A stretch of 12,471 nt of DNA from Victivallaceae bacterium (GCA_028717165.1 JAQUOK010000037.1:1-12471), one strand, 5' to 3'; shown: positions 1-7,583, counted from the stretch's first letter. Numbers and translations: made by a program. The notes: generated by a model from the sequence alone, not told the origin.

Positions 1-2
1 CA

Positions 3-380
3 AAAAATTTGGTTGAATCGGGGAAGATGCCCGAATCGGTAACCGCATATATACATATTATGAAAATCGGGCCGGTGATATTCGCAGGGATAAATGCCGA
101 AGTTTTTTCCAAGATGGCGGAACGACTCCGGACGGCAACCGGTTTCCAACAACTTTATGTCGTAGGCTATACTGACGGTTGTATCGGTTATTTGGCACCC
201 GGGGAGATTTATGAAGAAGGTGGTTATGAAGTTGATGACGCCTATAAATTTTACGGACATTTCAGACTAGAGCGAGGTGATTTTGAAATGGTTAAAAATA
301 AAATACAAGCAGAATGTTTACATGCGCAAGGTAATCTCGGAAGCGATAAAAATAAAATTGAAGAAATCGGGGAATTCTAA
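3..380 (+). CDS. Neutral/alkaline ceramidase-like hydrolase, C-terminal fragment (5' end outside the window)
   Basis: The reading frame is open from the left edge, so the N-terminus and most of the catalytic domain lie outside the window. A TTG at position 9 is in frame but is not a convincing start, because the frame continues upstream. The visible part matches the C-terminal end of the neutral/alkaline ceramidase-type family: a strand ending in GINAEVF, whose Glu corresponds to the family's zinc-binding Glu, then YTDGCIGYLAP and IYEEGGYE. The complete gene at 4499-5794 ends with the same arrangement (GYIPTAMMYEEGGYE), so the two are paralogues. Family members hydrolyse amide bonds with one zinc ion; the substrate here is unknown and ceramide is not implied. 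After the family core there is a charged tail of about 30 residues. The TAA stop shares its last base with the ATG of the next gene (TAATG), implying cotranscription and coupled translation. Confidence 0.8.
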   Translation, partial: KNLVESGKMPESVTAYIHIMKIGPVIFAGINAEVFSKMAERLRTATGFQQLYVVGYTDGCIGYLAPGEIYEEGGYEVDDAYKFYGHFRLERGDFEMVKNKIQAECLHAQGNLGSDKNKIEEIGEF

Positions 381-1408
381 TGAAAAAACTCAAATTCGGA
401 TTAATTGGTTGCGGCATGATCGTGGAAAAACAACATTTGCCGCAAATCATAGCCGATCCCCGCAAAATGACAGTAACCGCGTTATGGGACTGTCGCCATG
501 AACGTGCTGCGACTTTAGCCGCAAAATTCAGCGTTAATGCAAAAATCTGCGGTTCGCTGCCGGAACTGCTGAACACCGGAGTGGATGCAGTAGTTGTTGC
601 GACTCCGAATTCGCTGCACTATGAACACGCGGCCGCAGCGCTAAGTGCCGGCAGGCATACACTACTTGAAAAACCAATGACTACCAACTTGGAGGAAGCT
701 GACCGGCTGATTGAGCTCGCAGCACAACACCAATTAGTATTGAAAGTTAATCAGTCATTCCATTATATGCCACTCTATTGCGAAATTGCCCGGCGGCTTG
801 CAGCCGGGGCAATTGGCGAATTACGACATGTCCGTTGTCTTCGTGGGACTTCGACCAGTCCGGACAAAGGTTGGGCACCCGGTTCTGACTGGTTCGTGAA
901 AAAAGAATTTGCCGGCGGTATTGTTGGCGATATCGGAATTCATATGGTCGAGATGCTGCAATGGTGTTGCGGGCAAATAAGTTCAATTCAGGCGTTGGTT
1001 CACAATTACTGCCATGAAGTTCCCGATCATTTCGCTGCCCTGTTAAATTTTACCAGTGGTGCGACCGGAATATTGGAAATCAGTTGGGTCATGCCGGAAT
1101 CGGTATTCAGTCTGGAAATTTACGGAACGAAAGGAGTACTGCGAGTCAACCGTGATCAGTCCGGCTTCACAATTTCCTCCTGCGGCGGTAAGCGGATTGC
1201 CATAATCAATGCGGCACAGTTGCCAAAATGCCGTTCTGGAATATTGGAATTTCTCTCCGATATCCAGAACGGGAGTACCGATGCTTGGCGTAGCGGACGT
1301 GATGCAATAGCCTTGGTTGACGCTATTAATCGGGCTGCGACTTCGGAGCAAGCCGAAATTCCTTATCAGTGCAAAAACTCGTTTAAAACAATCAATTTAA
1401 GGTGTTAA
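380..1408 (+). CDS. Gfo/Idh/MocA family NAD(P)-dependent oxidoreductase
   Basis: This is a 342-residue protein, the usual length for the family, predicted to be cytosolic. The N-terminal Rossmann fold starts with FGLIGCGMI (residues 6-14, Gly10/Gly12 of the nucleotide loop), continues with VDAVVVATPN (68-77), and has the family signature LLEKPMTT (95-102) with Lys98 as expected catalytic residue. The C-terminal alpha/beta substrate domain has GGIVGDIGIHMVEM (179-192), where Asp184 and His188 match the conserved DxxxH pair. Family members oxidise or reduce a hydroxyl/keto group of sugars, inositols or their derivatives with NAD(P). The ATG at 380 overlaps the upstream stop by one base, and a GGGG stretch lies just before it. 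With a DegT aminotransferase next downstream, a dehydrogenase/transaminase pair acting on one sugar or cyclitol position is plausible. The exact substrate cannot be read from the sequence. Confidence 0.93.
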   Translation: MKKLKFGLIGCGMIVEKQHLPQIIADPRKMTVTALWDCRHERAATLAAKFSVNAKICGSLPELLNTGVDAVVVATPNSLHYEHAAAALSAGRHTLLEKPMTTNLEEADRLIELAAQHQLVLKVNQSFHYMPLYCEIARRLAAGAIGELRHVRCLRGTSTSPDKGWAPGSDWFVKKEFAGGIVGDIGIHMVEMLQWCCGQISSIQALVHNYCHEVPDHFAALLNFTSGATGILEISWVMPESVFSLEIYGTKGVLRVNRDQSGFTISSCGGKRIAIINAAQLPKCRSGILEFLSDIQNGSTDAWRSGRDAIALVDAINRAATSEQAEIPYQCKNSFKTINLRC

Positions 1409-1538
1409 TTTTAGTACAGGATAAAGCTTGGGAGAAGCGATTAAGGTTATAAAGAAATTTTGTAAAGATTTAGCCTGACAAAGTTGAGGTTAATACAGAA
1501 CGGTTATGAGATTGGGAAAACAGATAATGACAAGCCGT

Positions 1539-1565
1539 AGAAAAAAAATCGATAAATTTTTTTCT
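1539..1565. repeat. A/T-tract inverted repeat with ATCGAT centre
   Basis: AGAAAAAAA (1539-1547) is perfectly complementary to TTTTTTTCT (1557-1565) with a 9-base spacer that includes ATCGAT. The element is flanked by direct repeats of AAGCCGTA (1532-1539 and 1572-1579; the first overlaps the dyad by one base). It could be a bent-DNA or protein-binding site, or a weak A/U stem terminating the upstream gene. The function is not known. Confidence 0.5.
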
Positions 1566-1678
1566 GAATTAAAGCCGTAAAAATGTAACAATAAAATAAG
1601 AGACTTTACCAATGATTGATATAAAGAAAAATAATCATGAGCCAAAAACATCTTGTGATTTTTTCCAAAACGAGAAGA

Positions 1679-1690
1679 AGCCATATGGCT
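1679..1690. repeat. 12-bp perfect palindrome AGCCATATGGCT
   Basis: This is a self-complementary 12-mer in the gap before the aminotransferase gene. A palindrome of this length is a plausible dimeric-regulator site. No second copy was noticed elsewhere in the window, so its role is open. Confidence 0.35.
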
Positions 1691-1741
1691 CGTTACAGAT
1701 TTTTGATAAGAACCAAAAATTCTGAAATTAAGAACAAACGG

Positions 1742-1767
1742 TCCAGAAAAAAACGGTTTTTTCTGGA
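1742..1767. repeat. Perfect 11-bp inverted repeat (hairpin with ACGG loop)
   Basis: TCCAGAAAAAA (1742-1752) and TTTTTTCTGGA (1757-1767) are exact complements separated by the tetranucleotide ACGG. As RNA this makes an 11-bp hairpin extendable by one G-U pair. No U-tract follows, so it is a poor intrinsic terminator for the upstream dehydrogenase. It may be an mRNA 3'-end stabilising stem, an attenuator-like leader structure for the downstream aminotransferase, or an operator. Confidence 0.6.
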
Positions 1768-1817
1768 TGAGACAACTTTATTAGACTAAAGGAATACGAA
1801 ATTTTTAAGGAACTAAA

Positions 1818-1844
1818 TGAGCCAATTGCAAAAGTTTTGGCTCA
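1818..1844. promoter_or_regulatory. Candidate operator: TGAGCCAA dyad just upstream of the aminotransferase gene
   Basis: TGAGCCAA (1818-1825) is repeated in inverted orientation as TTGGCTCA (1837-1844) with an 11-base spacer, giving two half-sites 19 bases apart, about two helical turns. A third copy of the half-site in direct orientation lies at 1638-1645. The right half abuts TATAAA (1847-1852), and TTGCAA (1826-1831) sits between the half-sites, resembling -10 and -35 elements, but their 15-base spacing is short for a sigma70 promoter. The arrangement suggests a repressor site over a weak promoter. As RNA the same dyad could form an 8-bp hairpin. Confidence 0.45.
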
Positions 1845-1884
1845 AATATAAAAATTTTTAAATAGATGGTAAAGAGTTGGTCTT

Positions 1885-3120
1885 ATGGATTCTAAATTGG
1901 CGATTAATGGTGGGAAAAAGGCGGCACCGCAGTTGCCGAACCGTTTTCATTTCGGAAAGGAAGAAAAAGCGGCAATTGACAAGCTGTTCAATGCGGCAAT
2001 TCAAACCGGCAACGCTCCCGGTTACAATGGCCCAGAAGAAGAAGCGTTCTGCAAAGAATTTGCGGCATTTTCAGGTGCCGAATATGCAGATGGTGTTAAC
2101 GGTGGCACTAATGCGGTATTCGTCGCATTGAAAGCACTGGATTTGCCGCCCTTCTCAGAGGTCATAGTTAGCTGCGTTACCGATCCCGGCGGCATGATGC
2201 CGATCGTCGTCAACAATTGTATCCCGGTACCGGCTGATACCGCGCCCGGATCGTTTAACACCGGAGCGGAACAAATCAAAGCCCGGATCACGGATCGAAC
2301 CAGTGCGATTGTATTGGCCCATATCGGCGGGGAACCGGCTGATATGCCGGCCATTATGAAAGTCGCTGAGCAGTACCGTTTGCCGGTAATTGAGGATTGT
2401 GCGCAATCACACATGGCCCGGATCAACGGCCGCAATGTCGGTACCTTTGGCCGTTACGGGGCATTTTCGTTGATGTTCGGCAAGCACATGTGTACCGGTG
2501 GTCAGGGTGGAGCGATTATCTGCAATACGGAAGTTGATTATTGGCGTGAGCGCCGGGCTGCCGACCGTGGTAAACCATTTGGTCTGCCGGCCGGTTCTAC
2601 CAACTGCATTCCGGCGCTGTCGTGCAACATGGATGAAATTCATGCTGCAATTGGCAGGGCTCAACTGAAAAAACTGCCTGATATTGTTGTTCGCCGTCAT
2701 ACCGTTGTGGCTCGAATCACGGAAAAATTCATGAGGCATTCGCGGATAATCTCAGTCCCGGAATTAAAGCCGGGCTTTGAACATTGCTACTGGTGGTGGC
2801 GGCTAAAATTCAACGCCGATAAAGCAAACTGTACTAAAGAGGAATTCTGTGCGGCATTGAAGGCGGAAGGTTTGGGTATTATTCCAAATTATACGGGAGC
2901 ACTCCCAGCCCGGATGGATTGGTTTAAAAACCGTAAACGTCTGCATCCCTGGAATAATCCTCTTTATAAAGGAATTGCCAGTCAGAATTATCCAACCACC
3001 AATTGCAATCAGGCGATGAAAGATCATTTTATTCTTACGATACTCGAAAGTTACGGAGAAAAAGAAACGGGCCTGCTTGTTAAAGCCTTTGAGAAAGTCG
3101 AAAATTGTTATGCCAAATAA
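1885..3120 (+). CDS. DegT/DnrJ/EryC1/StrS family PLP-dependent aminotransferase (first copy)
   Basis: This 411-residue protein has the typical length and fold-type I organisation of sugar aminotransferases. It begins with KLAINGG (4-10), a signature shared with the aminocyclitol and AHBA-synthase-like branch of the family. GGTNAVFVAL (73-82) lies in the cofactor phosphate-binding region; VIEDCAQSH (168-176) supplies Asp171, which pairs with the pyridine nitrogen, and Gln174. FGKHMCTGGQGG (198-209) contains Lys200, the expected Schiff-base lysine. The usual GEGG or GDGG after the lysine reads GQGG here. The family moves an amino group, usually from glutamate or glutamine, to a keto-sugar or keto-cyclitol. 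The ATG at 1885 is preceded only by a weak AAAGAG binding site, but it places LAINGG at the family's normal position. It follows the dyad-rich gap and precedes the transglutaminase-like gene by 42 bases. Its composition looks richer in G+C than the next gene. Confidence 0.93.
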   Translation: MDSKLAINGGKKAAPQLPNRFHFGKEEKAAIDKLFNAAIQTGNAPGYNGPEEEAFCKEFAAFSGAEYADGVNGGTNAVFVALKALDLPPFSEVIVSCVTDPGGMMPIVVNNCIPVPADTAPGSFNTGAEQIKARITDRTSAIVLAHIGGEPADMPAIMKVAEQYRLPVIEDCAQSHMARINGRNVGTFGRYGAFSLMFGKHMCTGGQGGAIICNTEVDYWRERRAADRGKPFGLPAGSTNCIPALSCNMDEIHAAIGRAQLKKLPDIVVRRHTVVARITEKFMRHSRIISVPELKPGFEHCYWWWRLKFNADKANCTKEEFCAALKAEGLGIIPNYTGALPARMDWFKNRKRLHPWNNPLYKGIASQNYPTTNCNQAMKDHFILTILESYGEKETGLLVKAFEKVENCYAK

Positions 3121-3162
3121 AACCGTAAAGCGTAAAAATATATTATATAAGGATGTTTTGAA

Positions 3163-4437
3163 ATGTTGAATCAACAATTTTCAGTTGCTACTAATACAGT
3201 TTTGGATAAAACCAACCTGAATTCTATAATAGAAAAGCTCGGTTTTGAGGCTGAGGAAATAGAAGGCGTCAACCCAAAACTAAGAAAAACTACGATCCCG
3301 TTTATTTTCCCTAATGCGGAAAATTCACTATTTAAACGCTTACGCAAACATTTCGATTTTTGTAAAATTATTAAAAATGAAGATGAATTTCATGCTCAAC
3401 TTACGCTTGCCAAATGGGTAAATTCACACATTTACCGTTCAGACGAAGTGGCTGCCGTAAGCAACCCGCTGGAAGTGCTGGAACTGTCTCGAGAAAAAGC
3501 CACAGGCTTCTGGTGCGGGCATTTCGGACATGTTTATGCAGCCTGTGCCAATGCCGCAGGTTTTACGGCTCGCCATTTGGGAATCGATAGTTTACATACT
3601 AAATATGAGGACTCTACTCACCATGGCACTAATGAGATCTACTCGACCGTGTTCAGGAAATGGTTTATCATCGATTCCATGCACGGCTGTATTTATTTTA
3701 AAGATAAGGTTCCTCTGAACGCATATGAAATTGCGACAGAATGGCTGAAAAATCAAGGCGCGAACATTGAAATCTACGATTTTAACGCGGATAAAATAAT
3801 CACCAGGTCCCATAAGTGTACAGTTAATAATCAACATGAATCTTCGGCTTACTACTTTTTTTTCACGGATATACTGATGGATCCTTTTTATAACAATGGG
3901 GAAGCATATCCGCACCGATTGCTTTTTTTTGAGGATCGCGGACGGGAAAAACATATATGGTACCAAGGTCCGGGAGGAAAAACTAAAGGAAGAGGCAGTT
4001 ATCGACATGGAGGATATGCAGGCAGTTTTCTGCATACTGATCAGCTGGATGATTTTTATTTCGATGTTAATACCGTTTATATCAAATCCAGAAGTTTACA
4101 CCTCAAGGAGAAAAGTCTGGCACTTTCATTTGAGACTTTCACTCCCAATTTTTCTTATTTCCTATATAAATTAAATGATGGACCATGGCGAAAATTTTCC
4201 GGCCATAAGCGATGGAATAGAGAAGAAGGGGGATATTTATTAAAAGATGGTAAATATAATATTTATCCTGATAAAGAACCGCATTTAAACGAAATTAAAT
4301 GGAAATTGAAACCCGGCCATAATTCAATTGAAGTAAAACCGGTAAATTATTCGAAACGAGAAGGCGCAACCAGCAGCCTATACCTTACTTTAAAAACTAA
4401 TCCAGCATTTAAAAAAAATAAGGCACAGACGCATTAA
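3163..4437 (+). CDS. Transglutaminase-like cysteine enzyme with C-terminal beta domain
   Basis: This 424-residue protein has a transglutaminase/protease-like core: FWCGHFGHVYAACANAAGF (116-134) supplies Cys118, HGTNEIY (154-160) supplies His154, and WFIIDSMHG (167-175) supplies Asp171, giving the Cys-His-Asp triad in the expected order and spacing. Residues 1-90 are mixed and 300-415 look like an all-beta domain ending in a GHNSIEVKPVN strand. There is no signal peptide, so it is probably cytosolic. Bacterial members cleave or form amide bonds, often as peptidases, amidases or peptide N-glycanase-like enzymes; the substrate cannot be inferred. The start is supported by AAGGA at 3149-3153. It is 42 bases from the upstream aminotransferase and 61 from the downstream ceramidase-like gene, fitting one transcription unit. 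It looks more AT-rich than its neighbours. The triad makes the superfamily call firm, but the subfamily is unassigned. Confidence 0.85.
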   Translation: MLNQQFSVATNTVLDKTNLNSIIEKLGFEAEEIEGVNPKLRKTTIPFIFPNAENSLFKRLRKHFDFCKIIKNEDEFHAQLTLAKWVNSHIYRSDEVAAVSNPLEVLELSREKATGFWCGHFGHVYAACANAAGFTARHLGIDSLHTKYEDSTHHGTNEIYSTVFRKWFIIDSMHGCIYFKDKVPLNAYEIATEWLKNQGANIEIYDFNADKIITRSHKCTVNNQHESSAYYFFFTDILMDPFYNNGEAYPHRLLFFEDRGREKHIWYQGPGGKTKGRGSYRHGGYAGSFLHTDQLDDFYFDVNTVYIKSRSLHLKEKSLALSFETFTPNFSYFLYKLNDGPWRKFSGHKRWNREEGGYLLKDGKYNIYPDKEPHLNEIKWKLKPGHNSIEVKPVNYSKREGATSSLYLTLKTNPAFKKNKAQTH

Positions 4438-4498
4438 TTGTAGAACGATATACCAGTTTGAAACAAAATAAAAATGGATTATTAAGGAATATTTTTCA

Positions 4499-5794
4499 AT
4501 GAATATCAACTTAGGAAATTTTAAAATTGATGTAACACCGGAAATCGGTGGTTCGATAGCTTTCGGAATCAACGAAAAAATTGATTCTCATATATTCATC
4601 AGGGGCATTATTATCGACGATTCGGAAAGGCGGATCGTTCTGGTTTCCTGTGATTTTCTTTACATTTGGGGTGGTGCGTATGAACAAATTAAGGAACTGA
4701 TAGCTCAGGCCGCCGAAACCGTTACGGATAATGTATTCCTGCATTCTGTTCATCAGCATGACAGCGTTAGGATTGCATTGGAATTGAACGATGCCTATAA
4801 AAAATACCGGGGTATGGAAATAACCCCACTTGCTTATTACCGGAAAATCTGTGAAGATTTGGCAAAAGCAGTCGCACAAACCGTTACGAAACTAAAACCA
4901 GTAAAAAAATTGGCTTCTGCGGAACGACGGATTGGTGGGTTGGCTTCCAACCGCCGCCTAGTTGGTGCCGATGGTAAGGTTTACGCCATGCGATGGTCGA
5001 TATGTCCTAATCCGGAACTGCAAAAAGAACCTGTGGGGCTGATTGATCCACTGTTACGCAGTATCGGTTTTATCGGTGCTAACGGTAAGCCTCTGGCGAT
5101 CCTGCATTTTTACGCATCTCACCCGATGACCGCCTATATGCGAAAGATGGTAAGTGCTGATGTTCCCGGCGTAGCGCTTGATTACGTTACTCGGAATTAT
5201 GGGGAAGATACATTCCAGATGTATTTTACTGGATGCGGCGGCAACATCACTTTCGGGAAGTATTCCCTAGAAGACAAAGCGGCAAGCCTTAGCATGCTTG
5301 GAGAACGGTTGGGGCGGGAACTGCTTACGAACTGCAAGCAACTGGAATTAAAAGAACCCGGGGAAATAGCAGTACAACACAGCTCTTTTGAACTTCCTCT
5401 TAAACCGGAATTAAACGAAAAAAACCTGCTTAAAAAGCTGGCGGAAACGGCGAACCCCAATGAAGCGATTCAATTATCTACACGACTTGAAATGGTCAGG
5501 AACTGGGGACAGTGGAAGAATCTGGTTATTTCCCGAATCAGTATCGGCGATGATGTCCACTTGCTATCGATGTCGTCAGAAGCGGTGGTAGAATATCAAC
5601 TTTACGCGCAATCATTAATACCAGAGAAATTCCTAGCCTGTGCCGCCTATGCCAATTCCAATTACGGTTATATTCCCACTGCTATGATGTATGAGGAAGG
5701 CGGTTATGAACCCGAACATGGTGCGGTTACCACTACGGCCGCCGAAGAAAAAATGAAAAAAGCAATCTATGAAGTAATCAAGGAGTTGAGGTAA
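4499..5794 (+). CDS. Neutral/alkaline ceramidase-like zinc hydrolase, cytosolic
   Basis: This 431-residue protein matches the N-terminal domain of neutral/alkaline non-lysosomal ceramidases without the secreted enzymes' extra C-terminal domain. It opens with FKIDVTPEIGG (8-18), a family hallmark. Expected zinc and catalytic landmarks are HQH (85-87, the family THTH region), FYASHPMT (204-211, His208), SADVPG (219-224), TGCGGNI (244-250), SSEAVVEY (359-366, Glu361), and GYIPTAMMYEEGGYE (390-404), whose Tyr is a candidate fourth ligand. The family cleaves amide bonds by zinc chemistry. There is no signal peptide, so lipid ceramide is an unlikely substrate and a small cytosolic amide, such as an N-acylated amino sugar or cyclitol, is an inference worth testing. 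AAGGAA (4484-4489) precedes the ATG by about 10 bases. The gene ends the plus-strand cluster and is paralogous to the truncated gene at the left edge. Confidence 0.9.
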   Translation: MNINLGNFKIDVTPEIGGSIAFGINEKIDSHIFIRGIIIDDSERRIVLVSCDFLYIWGGAYEQIKELIAQAAETVTDNVFLHSVHQHDSVRIALELNDAYKKYRGMEITPLAYYRKICEDLAKAVAQTVTKLKPVKKLASAERRIGGLASNRRLVGADGKVYAMRWSICPNPELQKEPVGLIDPLLRSIGFIGANGKPLAILHFYASHPMTAYMRKMVSADVPGVALDYVTRNYGEDTFQMYFTGCGGNITFGKYSLEDKAASLSMLGERLGRELLTNCKQLELKEPGEIAVQHSSFELPLKPELNEKNLLKKLAETANPNEAIQLSTRLEMVRNWGQWKNLVISRISIGDDVHLLSMSSEAVVEYQLYAQSLIPEKFLACAAYANSNYGYIPTAMMYEEGGYEPEHGAVTTTAAEEKMKKAIYEVIKELR

Positions 5795-5804
5795 TCTGAT
5801 TTAT

Positions 5805-5830
5805 AACAATTGGGATGTCCCCAAAATGTT
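5805..5830. terminator. Weak hairpin between convergent genes, possible bidirectional terminator
   Basis: In the 50-bp gap between the two convergent gene ends, TTGGG (5810-5814) pairs with CCCAA (5820-5824) around a 5-base loop. AACA (5805-5808) and TGTT (5827-5830) extend the stem across a small internal loop. There is no proper T-run on either side, so intrinsic termination would be weak. The location is the main support. Confidence 0.35.
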
Positions 5831-5844
5831 CGAAACTCCTTTAT

Positions 5845-7533
5845 TTACGGTAAGATTTCAATTCTGTATTCAATGAACGGTTCATCAGGAAACAGCTGTG
5901 CGGTTACGATAAGCGCGGCACTCGCCAATTCAGATTTTCTGTCTTGGCGATAAGAATTGTAAGGATAGAACGGCCATTTAATCATGGCGCTTTCGATCTT
6001 TCGCTGAGGGATTAGCAACTTCCAATGATTATGTTCGATGCCATTACCGAAATCTTCCTCCGTCCACAAGATACTTTTTTCATTCAATTCAACGCGGTTC
6101 TCTCCGGTGGTGATTATACTCCCCGGACAAACGGCAAGTATCAGGTTGGTGCGGACTGCGTAAGCCGCGAAAACTTCCTCAGCAAATGACTCGATGCCAT
6201 AGCGGATCGTAATATGTCGGGCATCTTCCGCTCGTACCAGGATGTATGCGGATAAGCCACCGTAAGTCATAGTCAGTTTCATTTCATTTTCCTGAGCCTG
6301 AATTTTCGGATTAGAATGCAGATAATGGAGTATGCCGCGATGATCGAAAACGTTGAAATTAGAAAATTCAGGCTGGTAGTTGGAATGTCCGCCGCCAATG
6401 ATCAAACCGGTTTTTTCATGCCATACGCTTAATAAATTCTGGCGTTCAAGATGAAAACCTCCGGCATGCGGCTGGTTTTCATAACCACACAACGCAGAAT
6501 ACCAGCCTTCGCTTTTTATGACTGCGGATTTCAGGGCCGGCAAAATTTGTACAGGTTTGTCTGCCGTAATGTCTTCAGCAACATTTTCAGCCAGGTTTTC
6601 ATAAGTGAAACTGAGAAAACTGAAACCGTGAATAGCACCGATATCGAAAATATGGGCTTGGTTGATATTGCTCAGTACCTGCTTTAAATAAACCTGTCCC
6701 TTGGGAAAACGGGAAAAAGAAGGCGGGATAAAAAGCGATGGAATGATATGAGAATGGGAAAAGCGCTGTCTGCCGTCGATAGTCTCAACCGGGAAACCAT
6801 CCGGATAAGAAAAAATTTCATGATAATGAGCAGCTTTTTCAGTTGCTTTCATCGCCATCGGCTCCCGGCTCCATTCGGCATATAAGGAAATCGCCAGGGC
6901 CGTAACCAGATTATAACCTACTATCGGTCCGCCTTCCGACCACCAACCGTCCCCCTGTTGAGCTTTCACCGCTTTATCCAGAATATCCGCGCCCAATTTT
7001 TCCCATTCGCTGTTCTGCCACAAGATTCCCGCCCGGTACAGCATCAGCGCTTTCCATATAAGAAGATTATGAGCATGTTTTTTAAAAGGCTCGGGATCAG
7101 CAGCCATTTGCTTCTGCATTTCAACATAATGAATATTCAATATCTCAAGTATCTTTTTCTTATGATTAAAAAATAAATCTTCCGGTAAATCGTCTCCAAG
7201 CAGTTTAAGGGTTTCCTGCCAGCAGAACATCCGCCAGCCGCCGGGAATATATTTTCCCCATTTTGAGCCGGAATGCCCGTAAAATTCAGTTTTCCCTTCG
7301 TCATCAATAATACTGTAGAAATATTTCAGTGCCTTAATTGTTGCGCTTTTAAGCTGTTCTGAATTATGCCAAGGGCTTGCCGGCAGTTTTTTTAACGCGA
7401 ACGCCATGGTATGGAAAGGGTATTGAGCATTAGACAAAAGGTAATTGCCGAATGTGCCGTCGGGATTCTGCATAGCAAGTAAATCCACTATTTTCTTATT
7501 GATATACTCGGCTAGACTAATTTTAAAATTCAT
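5845..7533 (-). CDS. Cytosolic alpha-toroid/beta-sandwich protein, polysaccharide-lyase or hydrolase-like
   Basis: This 562-residue protein has no signal peptide. The N-terminal two thirds are alpha-helical with repeated aromatic and glycine turns (WGKYIPGGWRMFCWQE 92-107; HAHNLLIW 153-160; DGWWSEGGPIVGYNLV 195-210; YPDGFPVETIDGR 243-255), typical of an (alpha/alpha) toroid. From about residue 330 it is beta-rich, including LLSVWHEKTGLIIGGGHSN (367-385), the sort of strand-turn-strand seen in the beta-sandwich of heparinase II/III-like and related lyases. The toroid motifs align in order with those of the exported protein encoded just upstream (9530-7584), suggesting distant homology and a division of labour between compartments. 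I do not recognise a named family and cannot assign catalytic residues. The start is supported by AAAGGAAG (7549-7542). It is the last gene of the minus-strand operon, 50 bases after the previous stop. Confidence 0.75.
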   Translation of the reverse strand: MNFKISLAEYINKKIVDLLAMQNPDGTFGNYLLSNAQYPFHTMAFALKKLPASPWHNSEQLKSATIKALKYFYSIIDDEGKTEFYGHSGSKWGKYIPGGWRMFCWQETLKLLGDDLPEDLFFNHKKKILEILNIHYVEMQKQMAADPEPFKKHAHNLLIWKALMLYRAGILWQNSEWEKLGADILDKAVKAQQGDGWWSEGGPIVGYNLVTALAISLYAEWSREPMAMKATEKAAHYHEIFSYPDGFPVETIDGRQRFSHSHIIPSLFIPPSFSRFPKGQVYLKQVLSNINQAHIFDIGAIHGFSFLSFTYENLAENVAEDITADKPVQILPALKSAVIKSEGWYSALCGYENQPHAGGFHLERQNLLSVWHEKTGLIIGGGHSNYQPEFSNFNVFDHRGILHYLHSNPKIQAQENEMKLTMTYGGLSAYILVRAEDARHITIRYGIESFAEEVFAAYAVRTNLILAVCPGSIITTGENRVELNEKSILWTEEDFGNGIEHNHWKLLIPQRKIESAMIKWPFYPYNSYRQDRKSELASAALIVTAQLFPDEPFIEYRIEILP

Positions 7534-7573
7534 AATGAAGACTTCCTTTGTTTTTCTTTTATAAATGCTTGCT

Positions 7574-7583
7574 GTGTCGACAC
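7574..7583. repeat. 10-bp perfect palindrome GTGTCGACAC after a stop codon
   Basis: The palindrome sits immediately after the TAA of the exported lyase-like gene, in the 50-bp spacer before the final gene of the minus-strand operon. It is too short and has no loop for a terminator; it may be incidental or an mRNA processing or protein-binding site. Confidence 0.25.

Larger units (their letters stand above)
1409..1884. other. 476-bp intergenic region rich in dyads and A/T tracts
   Basis: No convincing gene is present here, although flanking genes are closely spaced. The region is strongly AT-rich and contains four inverted repeats (listed separately), a direct repeat AAGCCGTA at 1532-1539 and 1572-1579, and a repeated 9-mer ATGAGCCAA at 1637-1645 and 1817-1825. 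No clear rho-independent terminator follows the dehydrogenase. Transcription of the aminotransferase downstream probably begins here. The longest plus-strand frame (1612-1725, 37 codons) is too short to defend as a gene. Confidence 0.7.

Noticed and set aside
1532..1579. AAGCCGTA direct repeats flanking an inverted repeat, considered as target-site duplication around a tiny mobile element.
   Set aside because: The enclosed segment is only about 30 bases and has no transposase or terminal-repeat structure; it is more likely a chance or regulatory feature.
1490..1684. Minus-strand 64-codon open frame in the intergenic region.
   Set aside because: Its Phe/Leu/Ile-rich composition is what a reverse reading of A-rich DNA yields; it has no ribosome binding site and no recognisable motif.
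1612..1725. A 37-codon plus-strand frame beginning with ATG in the intergenic region, continuing in frame beyond its TGA for about 20 more codons.
   Set aside because: It has no ribosome binding site, is short, sits in AT-rich DNA where such frames arise by chance, and resembles no protein I know. A remnant of a decayed gene is possible but cannot be supported.
1742..1767. Perfect 11-bp hairpin considered as a rho-independent terminator of the dehydrogenase gene.
   Set aside because: It lies more than 330 bases after the stop codon, its stem is A-U rich, and no U-tract follows.
2022..2435. Long minus-strand open frame (137 codons) inside the first aminotransferase gene.
   Set aside because: It lies entirely within a gene with strong family motifs on the other strand and has no family features of its own.
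3592..4035. 147-codon minus-strand frame inside the transglutaminase-like gene.
   Set aside because: It is the complement of a gene with a clear catalytic triad, so it is a shadow frame.
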